Positions 28,109 to 39,881 are shown, counted from the first letter of the stretch. The stretch is 64,000 nt of DNA from Bacillus alveayuensis (GCA_030812955.1 JAUSTR010000001.1:248001-312000), one strand, 5' to 3'. Notes: generated by a model not told the origin, from the sequence alone. Made by a program: numbers and translations.

Positions 28109-29590
28109 ATGAAGTTGCGGCAGTTAATCATAAATGCAATCACAGAAGAAGAACGTCTTGCCCTTATAGAAGATGGACGTGTCGTTGAAATTTATATAAA
28201 GGAAAAGCAAAATACGATCTTTGCTGGAGATATTTATCGTGGGAGAGTGCGAAATGTCCTGCCAGGCTTACAAGCAGCGTTCGTCGATTTAGGCAATGGA
28301 GTAAACGGCTATCTTCATCGCAATGACATTCGCTCCTATATAGAAGCTGTTCAGACAAATCCAAAGAAAAAAGATGCCAGCATTTCGTCCTTTATCCGAG
28401 AAGGCGAAGAAGTGATCGTTCAAGTTATTAAGGAAGGAAATGAACATAAGGCTCCGAAATTATCAATGAATTTGGAATTTAAAAGCTCATCTTTAATCTA
28501 TAAACCATTTGAGACGATTATTTGCCTATCCAAAAAAATTACGAATCAAAAGGAAAGAACAAGATTAGAACAATTTGCGAAGGATGTTTTAAATCATGAA
28601 GGAATGATCATTCGTACAGAAGCAACACATCTCGCAAACGAAGAGTTAAAAAAAACGTTTGATCGATTAAAATCATTGTATCGTCATGTCATATCGAGCA
28701 AAACAAAAGCTCCTAAATTATTGTTGCGACAAGACAGCTTTATAGAACAAGTTATTCAAGAAATATCGCCGCAGATGATCGATGAAATTATTTATGATGT
28801 GAGTAAAATCGGTACAAAACTGAAAAATATATTCGCGAAAAATCATACCATTCGGTTTATTCATCATATGGAAAAAGAAGATATTTTTTCTTTTTATAAT
28901 ATTAATGAGGAAATCGCCAAAGCATTAAAAAAGATTGTCTGGTTAAATAATGGCTCCTTTATTGTCATTGAACAAACAGAAGCGATGACCGTCATTGATG
29001 TAAATACTGGGAAATATTTAGGAAAGTATACATACCGAGATACAGTCCTGAAAACAAATAAAGAAGCTGCCAAGGAAATTGTTCGACAAATTCGCTTAAG
29101 AAACTTAAGTGGCATTATCCTTATTGATTTTATTGATATGGCCAATAAACATGATCAACAGGAAATCGTCGCTGCTTTTAAAGAAGAATTAAAAAAAGAT
29201 CGGATATATACGAAAATGATCGGGTTTACAGATTTAAATATTCTTCAATTAACGAGAAAAAAAGTGAGGAAATCTTTATTAGAGCTTTTAACAGCTCCAT
29301 GCCATGTTTGCAACGGCACTGGAAGAGTTCAATCACCAGAAGCCATTGCTTTTACGCTTGAAAGAACATTGTGGGAATTACAAAATCGAGATGTGGAGGC
29401 TGTTTGGGTTGAAGCCAATCCACAAGTAGCCGCTTTATTTGAAGGAGAGCATCGTTCTCATCTTCAAAAATTAGAACAAACGTTCAAAATGAAAATTTTT
29501 ATTTTCGCTAAAGAACAAGTAAAGCATTTCAACATCCGCCACTATGGTAATATTCAAGAGGTCAAACAAAGAATCGCTTATCATCAATAA
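28109..29590 (+). CDS. rng: Ribonuclease G/E family endoribonuclease
   Basis: Single-strand endoribonuclease of the RNase E/G family. S1 domain near residues 35-120 (GDIYRGRVRNVLPGLQAAFVDLG). The catalytic acidic motifs are VIDVNTGKY (about 297) and IILIDFIDM (about 340). The zinc link is CHVCNGTGR (about 398). Length 493 equals RNase G, without the long RNase E scaffold tail. It lies between spoIVFB and the L21 leader, a site where B. subtilis 168 has no such gene although many other Bacillaceae do. Confidence 0.96.
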   Translation: MKLRQLIINAITEEERLALIEDGRVVEIYIKEKQNTIFAGDIYRGRVRNVLPGLQAAFVDLGNGVNGYLHRNDIRSYIEAVQTNPKKKDASISSFIREGEEVIVQVIKEGNEHKAPKLSMNLEFKSSSLIYKPFETIICLSKKITNQKERTRLEQFAKDVLNHEGMIIRTEATHLANEELKKTFDRLKSLYRHVISSKTKAPKLLLRQDSFIEQVIQEISPQMIDEIIYDVSKIGTKLKNIFAKNHTIRFIHHMEKEDIFSFYNINEEIAKALKKIVWLNNGSFIVIEQTEAMTVIDVNTGKYLGKYTYRDTVLKTNKEAAKEIVRQIRLRNLSGIILIDFIDMANKHDQQEIVAAFKEELKKDRIYTKMIGFTDLNILQLTRKKVRKSLLELLTAPCHVCNGTGRVQSPEAIAFTLERTLWELQNRDVEAVWVEANPQVAALFEGEHRSHLQKLEQTFKMKIFIFAKEQVKHFNIRHYGNIQEVKQRIAYHQ

Positions 29591-29623
29591 TCCTTATTTG
29601 AAAGAGCTTTTTAGGATATGTGA

Positions 29624-29653
29624 TTGACAACAACCAATATATTTTGATATCAT
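29624..29653 (+). promoter_or_regulatory. Promoter of the rplU-prp-rpmA operon
   Basis: TTGACA (29624-29629) and TATCAT (29648-29653) with 18-base spacing, immediately upstream of the L21 leader. Confidence 0.75.
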
Positions 29654-29659
29654 CTATGT

Positions 29660-29757
29660 GTTATTGTTTGTAGCACCTGTGCTACAACCGCACAGAATAG
29701 GTTCAAGATCGGCTATATGTCGACACCTGTACTGGCGAGTCTGAGTAAAATTAGGAG
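29660..29757 (+). ncRNA. Ribosomal protein L21 leader RNA
   Basis: The roughly 100-base leader has a GTAGCACC-TGTGCTAC hairpin and later CGACACCTGTACTGGCGAGTC just before the AGGAGGTG ribosome binding site. This matches the known L21 leader architecture of Bacillales, an autoregulatory site for the L21/L27 operon. Confidence 0.85.
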
Positions 29758-29765
29758 GTGCAAAG

Positions 29766-30074
29766 ATGTACGCAATTATCGAAACAGGTGGAAAACAGGT
29801 TAAAGTTGAAGAAGGGCAAGCGATTTACGTTGAAAAATTGGATGCCCAAGAAGGAGACACAGTCACTTTTGACAAAGTTCTTTTCATTGGTGGAAACGAT
29901 GTGAAAGTTGGAAATCCAACTGTTGAAGGTGCGACTGTAACAGCAAAGGTTGAAAAGCATGGTCGTGCGAAAAAAATCACCGTTTTCAAATACAAACCAA
30001 AGAAAAATCAACGTAAAAAACAAGGTCATCGTCAGCCTTATACAAAAGTCGTAATCGAAAAAATTAATGCATAA
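29766..30074 (+). CDS. rplU: 50S ribosomal protein L21
   Basis: 102 residues. [18 protein letters not shown] at the start and [21 protein letters not shown] at the end are the L21 signature, which binds 23S rRNA. The ATG follows AGGAGGTG. First gene of rplU-prp-rpmA, under the L21 leader. Confidence 0.99.
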   Translation: MYAIIETGGKQVKVEEGQAIYVEKLDAQEGDTVTFDKVLFIGGNDVKVGNPTVEGATVTAKVEKHGRAKKITVFKYKPKKNQRKKQGHRQPYTKVVIEKINA

Positions 30075-30090
30075 TTAAAGGCTGTTAAGT

Positions 30091-30426
30091 ATGATACATG
30101 TTTATATTAACCGCTCAAAAGACGGGTATATTCGTTCATTTAAAATGTCCGGTCATGCTTATTACCATGAACCAGGCAAGGATATCGTTTGTGCTGGAGC
30201 TTCGGCCGTTTCTTTCGGTACGGTCAATGCCATAGAAGCATTAGCGAAAGTAAAGCCGGTTATTGATATGAAAGAAAAAGGATTTCTTTATGTTGAACTA
30301 CCAGAAGGGATCGATTCTGAGTCCTTTGAAAAAGCTCAACTATTGTTAGAAGGAATGCTCGTATCTTTACAAACAATTGAACGAGATTACGGTCATTATT
30401 TACGTATACATGATCAATCGTTTTAG
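30091..30426 (+). CDS. prp: Ribosomal-processing cysteine protease Prp
   Basis: Cysteine protease (formerly YsxB) that removes the N-terminal extension of L27, an essential maturation step in Firmicutes. Catalytic His22 (KMSGHAYY) and Cys34 (DIVCAGASAVSFG) are present. Length 111. It sits between rplU and its substrate gene rpmA, whose product begins with the matching cleavage site. Confidence 0.96.
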   Translation: MIHVYINRSKDGYIRSFKMSGHAYYHEPGKDIVCAGASAVSFGTVNAIEALAKVKPVIDMKEKGFLYVELPEGIDSESFEKAQLLLEGMLVSLQTIERDYGHYLRIHDQSF

Positions 30427-30729
<303 letters not shown>

Positions 30730-30739
30730 TAAAAATGGA

Positions 30740-30770
30740 AAAACTCTAACCGAAATGGTTAGAGTTTTTT
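30740..30770 (+). terminator. rpmA terminator
   Basis: AAAACTCTAACC and GGTTAGAGTTTT form a stem with a four-base loop, followed by a T-run. Confidence 0.92.
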
Positions 30771-30775
30771 ATTTT

Positions 30776-30822
30776 GGCTCTTCTCTTAAAGATTGTTGCT
30801 TTACTATAGCTTTTGACTGTCA
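30776..30822. repeat. Palindromic intergenic element, copy E (truncated)
   Basis: GGCTCTTCTCTTAAAGATTG followed by TTGCTTTACTATAGCTTTTGACTGTCAT resembles the reverse-complement end of copies A and C. The other end is not recognisable beyond about 30822, where an unrelated AT-rich sequence with AATCTATTGCGATC begins. Confidence 0.6.
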
Positions 30823-30994
30823 TAGAAAAGCGATAGGCTTGCAATCTATTGCGATCTAATTCAATTTAAAGCTTTCAGTTTTGAAAAAGTGATGCAAGGA
30901 TTATAAAATATGACTTTATATGAATTAGATATGTCTGCTATAATTTTTGTACATATAGAATGAACAAAATGCTGGTTGGATTGGGAGTAGAAAA

Positions 30995-32858
<1,864 letters not shown>

Positions 32859-32936
32859 AAGGGAGGGCTAAATGCTCTCCTACAACAAGATATTTTTGCC
32901 ACGATGATTTTGCTTGTAAAAGGAAGGTGCTGCGCA

Positions 32937-33380
32937 ATGAAGGATGAGGTTTTTTATTTAGTACGGGAAGATGTTCTTCCGGAAGCAATGCGAAAAACCT
33001 TAGAGGTTAAAAAGCTTTTAGAGCGTGGGAAAGCTTTGTCTGTTCAAGAAGCAGTACAGCGAGTGGATATGAGTCGCAGTGCTTTTTATAAGTATCGCGA
33101 TGCCATATTTCCCTTTCACACGGTCGTAAAAGAAAAAATTATTACTTTATTTTTTCATCTAGAAGATCGGGCGGGGACACTCTCGAAATTATTAGGAATT
33201 GTCGCAGATGCCGGCTGCAACGTTTTAACGATTCACCAAACGATTCCATTACAAGGAAGAGCCAATGTGACATTATCGTTGAATACAAATGGTATGAAAG
33301 AAGATATTAATAGTTTACTTATGAAGCTACGTAAATTAGAATTTGTAGAAAAAGTCGAAATTTTAAGCTCAGGAGCATAG
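32937..33380 (+). CDS. pheB: ACT domain-containing protein PheB
   Basis: 147 residues. Residues 1-65 contain a helix-turn-helix-like region ([24 protein letters not shown]). Residues 70-147 form an ACT domain ([33 protein letters not shown]), usually an amino-acid sensor. In B. subtilis it lies between obg and pheA. The exact function is unclear and it was once called chorismate mutase. Start ATG 32937 after GGAAGGTG. An earlier in-frame ATG at 32904 lacks a ribosome binding site. Confidence 0.9.
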   Translation: MKDEVFYLVREDVLPEAMRKTLEVKKLLERGKALSVQEAVQRVDMSRSAFYKYRDAIFPFHTVVKEKIITLFFHLEDRAGTLSKLLGIVADAGCNVLTIHQTIPLQGRANVTLSLNTNGMKEDINSLLMKLRKLEFVEKVEILSSGA

Positions 33381-33396
33381 GAAGGACGAGTTAATC

Positions 33397-34260
33397 ATGA
33401 AAGTTGGATATCTAGGACCGAGAGCAACATTTACTCATTTAGCTGTGGCAAAATTTTTTGGATCGAATGTCGAGCTCATCCCATATGCAACGATTCCAAG
33501 CAGTATGGATGCCGTTGAAAAAGAAGAAGTATACGTAACCGTAGTTCCACTTGAAAATGCTTTAGAAGGTTCTGTTAATTTAACGTTAGATTATTTAATT
33601 CATGAAACACCATTGTATATCGTTGGGGAGCTGATAGCCCCGATAGAACAACATTTGATGGTTCATCCAGATCGAAAGGACCACTGGGGAGAAATTGAAA
33701 AGGTCTATTCACATCCTCACGCCATCGCACAATGCCATAAGTTTCTCCATCAGCATTTACCTCATGTTACATATGAATATGCAACTTCAACAGGAGCAGC
33801 CGCCAAATATATTAGTGAGCATCCTAGTGAAAAGGTAGCTGTTATTGCCAATGAGCTAGCAGCAAAAGAATATCAGCTGCATATTGTGAAGAGGAATATA
33901 CATGACTACCAACATAACCACACAAGATTTGTTATGTTGCATCCAAATAAAGATTATGAAGTGAAAAATAACGAGCGTTTACAAAGCCTTGGGTATAAAA
34001 CAACACTTGTTGTGACACTGCCATCCAACCGTGCCGGTTCATTACATCAAGTATTATCTGCATTTGCATGGCGGAAATTAAATATGTCAAAAATTGAGTC
34101 TCGTCCGATGAAAACGGGGCTAGGAAACTATTTATTTATTATTGACATTGATATGAAAATGGATGAAGTATTGATTCCGGGAGCGATTGCTGAGTTAGAA
34201 GCCCTTGGATGTGGAGTGAAATTTTTGGGTAGCTATCCTTCTTTTCAAACATCATCCTAA
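33397..34260 (+). CDS. pheA: Prephenate dehydratase
   Basis: Converts prephenate to phenylpyruvate in phenylalanine synthesis. YLGPRATFTHLAVAKFF starts the catalytic domain. The catalytic-region TRF motif is in HNHTRFVML (about residue 170). A C-terminal ACT domain for Phe feedback (VVTLPSNRAGSLHQVLSAFAWRKLNMSKIESRP) is present. Length 287. ATG after GGAAGGACGAG. Confidence 0.97.
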   Translation: MKVGYLGPRATFTHLAVAKFFGSNVELIPYATIPSSMDAVEKEEVYVTVVPLENALEGSVNLTLDYLIHETPLYIVGELIAPIEQHLMVHPDRKDHWGEIEKVYSHPHAIAQCHKFLHQHLPHVTYEYATSTGAAAKYISEHPSEKVAVIANELAAKEYQLHIVKRNIHDYQHNHTRFVMLHPNKDYEVKNNERLQSLGYKTTLVVTLPSNRAGSLHQVLSAFAWRKLNMSKIESRPMKTGLGNYLFIIDIDMKMDEVLIPGAIAELEALGCGVKFLGSYPSFQTSS

Positions 34261-34281
34261 CATCTCACGAAGCATGAAAAT

Positions 34282-34308
34282 GAGGCTGTCCGAGACAGCC
34301 TCGTTTTT
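34282..34308. terminator. pheA terminator, shared with niaR
   Basis: GAGGCTGTC and GACAGCCTC pair around CGA, and GTTTTT follows. It lies between the convergent pheA and niaR genes. Confidence 0.9.
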
Positions 34309-34322
34309 AATTTAGCTATCAA

Positions 34323-34865
34323 TTATTCCTCATTCATTAAAAATCCTGCCTTTTTTAAGGCTAGGCAGACCTCGTCTAATGCTTGTTCGCTGTTTGCCAT
34401 AATCGTGTGTAAATGAACTCCGTCTGTAAGCTCTGACAAATATGAAGCATTCGCTTTTTCAATTTTGTCTATAAATTCATCCACTTCTTTTCGATTATTC
34501 ACCATAATGGAAGCCGTTAAGTCCCCATATACGGGATGTTCGATGATGACATCTTTAACCGTTACACCATAATCAACGATTAAGTATAGCTCTTCTCTTG
34601 TTTTTTGCGGATCGTGTTGACATGCGATCAGCCGTTCTACTTGATTTTTCTTTTTCTCTATATCACTCATATATACATAGCCTTGACTAGTTGCTAAAAT
34701 AGGTTCTCCTCTCGCTTTTAATAAGGAAATATCTTGTACAATGACTTGCCTGCTGACATTTGTTCTGGCAGCTAATTCTCCTCCTGTCAATGGGGCGCTT
34801 TCGGTTTGAAGCCATTCTAAAATGAGTTGACGGCGCTTTTCCCCTAATATTTTGTTTTCCTTCAT
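34323..34865 (-). CDS. niaR: Transcriptional repressor NiaR of NAD biosynthesis
   Basis: Nicotinate-responsive repressor (YrxA in B. subtilis). N-terminal winged HTH (RRQLILEWLQTESAPLTGGELAARTNVSRQVIVQDISLLKARG, residues 9-52) and a C-terminal 3H domain with conserved histidines (IIEHPVYGDL, DGVHLHTIMA). Start ATG 34865, with AAAGGA 8 bases ahead on the minus strand. An in-frame ATG at 34883 would overlap the nifS end. It is co-transcribed with nifS, divergent from nadBCA, its expected targets. Confidence 0.94.
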   Translation of the reverse strand: MKENKILGEKRRQLILEWLQTESAPLTGGELAARTNVSRQVIVQDISLLKARGEPILATSQGYVYMSDIEKKKNQVERLIACQHDPQKTREELYLIVDYGVTVKDVIIEHPVYGDLTASIMVNNRKEVDEFIDKIEKANASYLSELTDGVHLHTIMANSEQALDEVCLALKKAGFLMNEE

Positions 34866-34869
34866 CTTC

Positions 34870-36009
34870 TCAATCCTTTCCATCTGAACTAGTAGTTAAT
34901 TGCTCTAAAACAGAAACGAGGGTCAAAATATCTGCTTCTGTTGTTTTGATCCCAAAGGAAATGCGAATAAATTGCCGGGCTTTTTCCGTATCGTATCCAA
35001 TGGAAAGCAAAGTTGGTGAAGGTGACTGCATTCCAGCTTGACAGGCACTTCCGGTTGAAACAGCAATTCCTTTCCGATTTAATTCTAGCATCGCATATTG
35101 GCCTTCCATTTGATTCATCATAATCCCTATAATATGGGGAAGCTGGTTGTGACAATCATGATTAATAACGGTAATGTTCATGTCTCGTTTTTTGATTTCA
35201 TGAATGAACAATTGGCGTAAATGAGTAAAATGCTGATGATATTTCTCTCTTTGATTATAAAAATCTTTAAAAGCTGTGACAAATGAACAAATGCCAGGTA
35301 CATCTACAGTGCCAGGACGGAAACCGTTTTCGTGTGATGTTCCAGGGATTAACGGCTTCCAATCAATAGTTGGATCGATGTAAACGGACCCAACCCCTTT
35401 CGGTCCATATACTTTATGGCTTGAGAAGGAGTATGCCGCTGCTTTCATTTTTTGAACATCGATATTCATTTTCCCTAATGTTTGGACACAATCGGTGTGA
35501 AAAGGGATCTTTTTATCTTTTAATAGCTGGCCGATTTCTTCGATTGGCTGTAAGACACCAATTTCTGAATTTCCATGCTGAATTGTAACGAGAGCTGTAT
35601 TATGACGAATTACCCTTTCCACCATAGCAGCTGAAATCGTTCCCGTCTCATCACCTTGCAAAAATGTAACGTTATACCCTTTTTGTGTTAATAATTGTAA
35701 ATAATTTCGAATCGATGAATGTTCAAAAGCCGATGAAACGATATGACGTTTATGTGAATGAATATTTAACAATGTTTGAAGAGCAAGTAGATTGCTTTCC
35801 GTACCACCGCTAGTAAAAAAAACTCCTTCACTCTTACCATTTATGAGCTTTGCGAACGTGTTACGGGCAGCATTCAGCCATTCATGGGCATTTCCACCAA
35901 TATCGTGTAAACTACTGGCATTTCCGAACACATGTTTTGCAGCTTCATTATAAGCTGCAAGAGCCTTTTCACTCATCGGTGTTGTGGAAGCATAATCTAA
36001 GTAAATCAA
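34870..36009 (-). CDS. nifS: Cysteine desulfurase (NadA Fe-S cluster type)
   Basis: PLP enzyme releasing sulfur from cysteine. In B. subtilis this nad-linked copy supplies the cluster of NadA. PLP-lysine motif SFSSHKVYGPKG, catalytic-loop cysteine STGSACQAG, and TSGGTESNLLAL near the start. Length 379. The intergenic region with nadB is shared, and NiaR control of both sides is likely. Confidence 0.94.
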   Translation of the reverse strand: MIYLDYASTTPMSEKALAAYNEAAKHVFGNASSLHDIGGNAHEWLNAARNTFAKLINGKSEGVFFTSGGTESNLLALQTLLNIHSHKRHIVSSAFEHSSIRNYLQLLTQKGYNVTFLQGDETGTISAAMVERVIRHNTALVTIQHGNSEIGVLQPIEEIGQLLKDKKIPFHTDCVQTLGKMNIDVQKMKAAAYSFSSHKVYGPKGVGSVYIDPTIDWKPLIPGTSHENGFRPGTVDVPGICSFVTAFKDFYNQREKYHQHFTHLRQLFIHEIKKRDMNITVINHDCHNQLPHIIGIMMNQMEGQYAMLELNRKGIAVSTGSACQAGMQSPSPTLLSIGYDTEKARQFIRISFGIKTTEADILTLVSVLEQLTTSSDGKD

Positions 36010-36061
36010 CTACTTTCGCCCCTTTAGTAAAAAATAAAATAAAGAAAAAAGGATAAACCTC

Positions 36062-36103
36062 TTGTCAATATTGTAGTTTTGTGTAAAGATAAGTGTCAAG
36101 ACA
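36062..36103. promoter_or_regulatory. Divergent nifS/nadB control region with candidate NiaR operator
   Basis: TGTCAAGACA (36094-36103) has inverted half-sites TGTC/GACA, close to the GACA-type sites bound by NiaR. TTGTCA (36062-36067) is a possible -35 with TAAAGA 16 bases on (36084-36089). The nadB ribosome binding site AGGAGG follows. The binding role is inferred from the regulon context. Confidence 0.5.
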
Positions 36104-36129
36104 GATGTTAATTTACAGGAGGATCTTTT

Positions 36130-37671
36130 ATGACACAATACGATGTCATCATCGTTGGAAGTGGGATTAGTGCATTAACAGTTGCTTCACAATTATGTGA
36201 AAAAATGAACATTCTTATGATCACAAAAGGCTTAAAGCAGCAAAGTAACTCTAGCTTAGCGCAAGGTGGGATTGCTGCAGCAATAGGAAAAGGAGATCAT
36301 TGGAAATTTCATTTTGAAGATACGTTATATGCAGGTTGTTTTCATAACACGGAAAAAGCAGCTAAAGAGCTCGTCCAAAGTGGGGAAGAGGTCATTTCTT
36401 CTTTACAACAAAACGGTATGCAGTTTGATGTCAATGATTATGGTGAGCTGTTATTAGGAAGAGAAGGAGCGCACAGAAAAAAGCGCATTATCCATGCTGG
36501 AGGAGACGCTACCGGTAAAAGACTGATCGATCATTTCCTAACAAGATTAAATGAACGTGTCACATTGTTAGAGAACCACATGGTTTTTGACATTGAAGTT
36601 GTGAATAATCGTGCTATTGGAGTTTGGGTGAAAACAAAGGAAAATGAAATCATTTTTTATTCAGGAGCACACATTATTTTAGCAACAGGGGGATGCGGAG
36701 CCCTTTATGAAGTAACCTCTAATTCTTCCTTAATGACAGGGGATGGATTAGCGATGGCTTATCGAGCTGGAGCAACGCTAATCGACATGGAATTTATACA
36801 ATTTCATCCAACTATGCTATATATAGATGGTGCTTGTAAAGGATTAATTTCAGAGACTGTTCGCGGCGAGGGAGCATTTTTAATCGATGAAAATGGGAGA
36901 CGCATTATGGAAAATGCTCATCCATTCATGGATCTTGCTCCAAGAGATGTAGTTGCTAGAGTTATGCAACAAGAGATCAAACATGGACACCGCATTTTTT
37001 TAGATATTTCTAATATTCAACAATTTCGAAAACGTTTTCCTACGATTACGAGGCTTTGTGAAGAAAATGGAATCGATGTAGAGAAAGGGCGCATACCAGT
37101 TGCACCCGGCATGCATTTTTTAATGGGTGGAATTGAAACAGATTTATTTGGGAGAACGTCGATAGAAAGATTATATGCGGTTGGAGAAACGGCTTGTACA
37201 GGTGTTCATGGTGCAAACCGTTTAGCAAGTAATTCATTGTTAGAAGGATTAGTATTTGGGAAACGATTGGCATTTTATATTTCAGAGCAGCCTTTAGATG
37301 TCATGATGACAAATGCTGCAAAACGTTTCGGTAACGAGAAAATTGCTTTACCGTCTAAAAGAGAAATTCAAGAAATGATGATGACTTATGTAGGGATTAC
37401 TAGATCAAATGAAGGATTATCATTTGCTCTTCATTATTTCGAACAGTTTTTGAAAACACCCTCTTTTTTTACCATTAATGTGAATGGTTTCACAATAGAG
37501 GACCTTGAATGCATGAACATGATAACGGTCGGTTGGCTGATCGCGAAAGCAGCGTTCATGAGAAAGGAAAGTCGAGGAGGGCATTATCGGATTGATTTTC
37601 CGAAAGAAAACGATTGGTGGAAGCAAAAACGTATTAGACTCTCAATATTCGAACATGAAGGAGTGAATTAA
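36130..37671 (+). CDS. nadB: L-aspartate oxidase
   Basis: FAD enzyme oxidising aspartate to iminoaspartate, the first step of de novo NAD synthesis. FAD-binding VGSGISALTVASQL, SSLAQGGIAAAIGKGDHWKFHFEDT, the catalytic-region ETVRGEGAFLID and GRIPVAPGMHFLMGGIETD, and GANRLASNSLLEGLVFG are all typical. Length 513. The ATG follows AGGAGG. nadC begins directly after the stop. Confidence 0.97.
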   Translation: MTQYDVIIVGSGISALTVASQLCEKMNILMITKGLKQQSNSSLAQGGIAAAIGKGDHWKFHFEDTLYAGCFHNTEKAAKELVQSGEEVISSLQQNGMQFDVNDYGELLLGREGAHRKKRIIHAGGDATGKRLIDHFLTRLNERVTLLENHMVFDIEVVNNRAIGVWVKTKENEIIFYSGAHIILATGGCGALYEVTSNSSLMTGDGLAMAYRAGATLIDMEFIQFHPTMLYIDGACKGLISETVRGEGAFLIDENGRRIMENAHPFMDLAPRDVVARVMQQEIKHGHRIFLDISNIQQFRKRFPTITRLCEENGIDVEKGRIPVAPGMHFLMGGIETDLFGRTSIERLYAVGETACTGVHGANRLASNSLLEGLVFGKRLAFYISEQPLDVMMTNAAKRFGNEKIALPSKREIQEMMMTYVGITRSNEGLSFALHYFEQFLKTPSFFTINVNGFTIEDLECMNMITVGWLIAKAAFMRKESRGGHYRIDFPKENDWWKQKRIRLSIFEHEGVN

Positions 37672-38502
37672 ATGAATGAATTGAAATTATATAAAGCTCT
37701 AAAGCAATTTCTAATAGAAGATTTAGGGGAGCGTGACATTTCAAGTGAGGCCATTTTTCCGGAGCATGAACAAGGGATGGCTGTATTGACAGCAAAGGAA
37801 AATGGGGTGTTTTCAGGAGAAAAAATTGTCGCAGCAGGCTTTAAACTATTGGATCCCACGTTCGAAATTCAACCATTCATACGCGACGGTCAATCATTTT
37901 CCGAAGGTGATGAACTTGCTATTATTAAAGGCCCTGTTCGCTACATCCTTCAAGGAGAGAGAGTCATTTTAAACTTAATTCAACGAATGTCAGGTATTGC
38001 GACATTAACGAAAAAAGCGGTAAATATACTGAATTCGAATCATACAAGAATTTGTGATACGAGAAAAACAACGCCTGGATTAAGAATGTTTGAAAAGTAT
38101 GCCGTTCGTTGTGGGGGTGGATTTAACCATCGTTTTGGCTTACATGATGGAGTGATGATTAAAGATAATCATATTGCCTTTTGCGGTTCCATTAAAGAAG
38201 CTGTTAGAAAGGTTCGTGAACAAATAGGGCATATGGTAAAAATAGAAGTCGAAATTGAAACAGAAAAAGAATTAATCGAAGCAATTGAAGCAGATGTTGA
38301 CATCATTATGTTTGATAATTGTACACCAATGGAAGTGAAAAGATTTGTTCATTTAACTCCATCTCATATCATTACAGAAGCATCTGGTGGAATTGATTTT
38401 CATAATTTAGCTGATTATCGTGATACAAATGTTGATTATATTTCATTAGGAATGCTTACTCATTCTGTAAAATCGCTTGATATTAGTTTGAATGTTAAAT
38501 AA
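37672..38502 (+). CDS. nadC: Nicotinate-nucleotide pyrophosphorylase (quinolinate phosphoribosyltransferase)
   Basis: Makes nicotinate mononucleotide from quinolinate and PRPP. DTRKTTPGLRMFEKYAVRCGGG and HRFGLHDGVMIKDNHIAF are the substrate-binding hallmarks, and ITEASGGIDFHNLADY and VDYISLGMLTHSVKSLD close the barrel. Length 276. Middle gene of nadBCA. Confidence 0.97.
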   Translation: MNELKLYKALKQFLIEDLGERDISSEAIFPEHEQGMAVLTAKENGVFSGEKIVAAGFKLLDPTFEIQPFIRDGQSFSEGDELAIIKGPVRYILQGERVILNLIQRMSGIATLTKKAVNILNSNHTRICDTRKTTPGLRMFEKYAVRCGGGFNHRFGLHDGVMIKDNHIAFCGSIKEAVRKVREQIGHMVKIEVEIETEKELIEAIEADVDIIMFDNCTPMEVKRFVHLTPSHIITEASGGIDFHNLADYRDTNVDYISLGMLTHSVKSLDISLNVK

Positions 38503-38514
38503 GGGGGAAACGAA

Positions 38515-39624
38515 ATGAACGTATTAGACATGTTGGAATTTGAAAAAAGAGAAATGATACCGGAGGATTATAAAACACGATCTGAAGAGGAACTGTACGA
38601 AAAAGTAAAAGAAATAAAACATAAGCTAGGGAAGCGTCTTTTTATACCAGGACATCATTATCAAAAGGATGAAGTGATTCAATTTGCTGATGTCACAGGC
38701 GACTCATTGCAATTAGCACAGGCAGCAGCCAAAAATAACGAGGCAGAATTTATTGTATTTTGCGGCGTCCATTTTATGGCTGAAACAGCTGATATGTTAA
38801 CAGGCCAACACCAAACCGTCATATTACCTGATATGCGTGCAGGCTGTTCGATGGCAGATATGGCTAACTTAAAACAAACAGAAATAGCTTGGGAGAAGCT
38901 TCAACAACTATTCGAAGATACGATTTTGCCGTTAACGTATGTTAATTCAACTGCAGAAATAAAATCATTTGTCGGGAAGCACGGAGGGGCAACGGTAACC
39001 TCCTCTAATGCTAAAAAAATGCTTAAATGGGCATTACAGCAAAAACAACGAGTATTATTTTTGCCAGATCAGCATTTAGGACGGAATACTGCTTATGATC
39101 TCGGGATTCCGCTTGAGAAAATGGCAGTATGGGATCCGATTGCGAATGAGCTGCAATTTGAGGGAAATAAAAGCGATATTGTGATGATTTTATGGAAAGG
39201 GCATTGTTCAGTACATGAAAAATTTACCGTAAACAATATCGAATATATTCGCAAGACATATCCAGATATGAAAATTATTGTTCATCCAGAATGTCCACGT
39301 GAGGTTGTCGCTTTATCGGATGAAGCTGGTTCAACAAAATATATTATTGACACCATTAATGCTTCTCCTCCAGGAAGCAAATGGGCTATCGGAACGGAAA
39401 TGAATCTTGTCAATCGGATCATCAAAAGTCATCCTGATAAACAAATTGTTTCCCTTAATCCATATATGTGTCCATGTTTAACGATGAATCGCATTGATCT
39501 CCCGCATTTAGTATGGTCACTTGAGAGTATTGAAAAAGGACAACCCATTAACGAAATAAAAGTTGCAGATGATGTTAAAGAGTTCGCCCTTTTAGCATTA
39601 AAGCGAATGCTGGAAAATGTGTAG
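38515..39624 (+). CDS. nadA: Quinolinate synthase
   Basis: Fe-S enzyme that condenses iminoaspartate with dihydroxyacetone phosphate. The likely [4Fe-4S] ligands are the cysteines in RAGCSMAD (about 111), GHCSVHEKF (about 231) and YMCPCLTMN (about 321), matching the B. subtilis pattern. Substrate motifs [24 protein letters not shown] and LPDQHLGRN are present. Length 369 is the long Bacillus type. Cluster sulfur probably comes from the divergently encoded NifS. A strong terminator follows. Confidence 0.97.
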   Translation: MNVLDMLEFEKREMIPEDYKTRSEEELYEKVKEIKHKLGKRLFIPGHHYQKDEVIQFADVTGDSLQLAQAAAKNNEAEFIVFCGVHFMAETADMLTGQHQTVILPDMRAGCSMADMANLKQTEIAWEKLQQLFEDTILPLTYVNSTAEIKSFVGKHGGATVTSSNAKKMLKWALQQKQRVLFLPDQHLGRNTAYDLGIPLEKMAVWDPIANELQFEGNKSDIVMILWKGHCSVHEKFTVNNIEYIRKTYPDMKIIVHPECPREVVALSDEAGSTKYIIDTINASPPGSKWAIGTEMNLVNRIIKSHPDKQIVSLNPYMCPCLTMNRIDLPHLVWSLESIEKGQPINEIKVADDVKEFALLALKRMLENV

Positions 39625-39661
39625 CCTAGCATATGATGATGCTAGGTTTATTTTTTTATTT
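39625..39661 (+). terminator. nadA terminator
   Basis: CCTAGCAT and ATGCTAGG form a stem, followed by TTTATTTTTTTATTTT. Confidence 0.9.
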
Positions 39662-39673
39662 TGTGTACGACCA

Positions 39674-39729
39674 CGTGCTTTGTTCGGTTCATGGACAGTC
39701 GAAAAGCAGCAATGTTTCCGAAAGCAGCC
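39674..39729. repeat. Palindromic intergenic element, copy F (truncated)
   Basis: CGTGCTTTGTTCGGTTCATG, then GACAGTCGAAAAGCAGCAATG and TTTCCGAAAGCAGCC. It matches the reverse complement of copy C over its right half. The outer GGCTCTTTTCT end is missing. Confidence 0.7.
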
Positions 39730-39881
39730 TTTATTATTACTAAAATAAGTTTTTTTGAAAACCTGCATGTTTCAATTTTTAATCATAATGTGTTCTTTCT
39801 ATGCATAAATTGTGATGAGAACTCATGATGATTTGTATGTTTGGTCATTCGCTGAAAAGCTTTTAAATAGGAGGGGAAAGC

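Noticed and set aside
32861-32880. A GGAGGGC/GCTCTCC hairpin after obg as a terminator
   Set aside because: The stem is short and no T-run follows, so read-through into pheB is likely.
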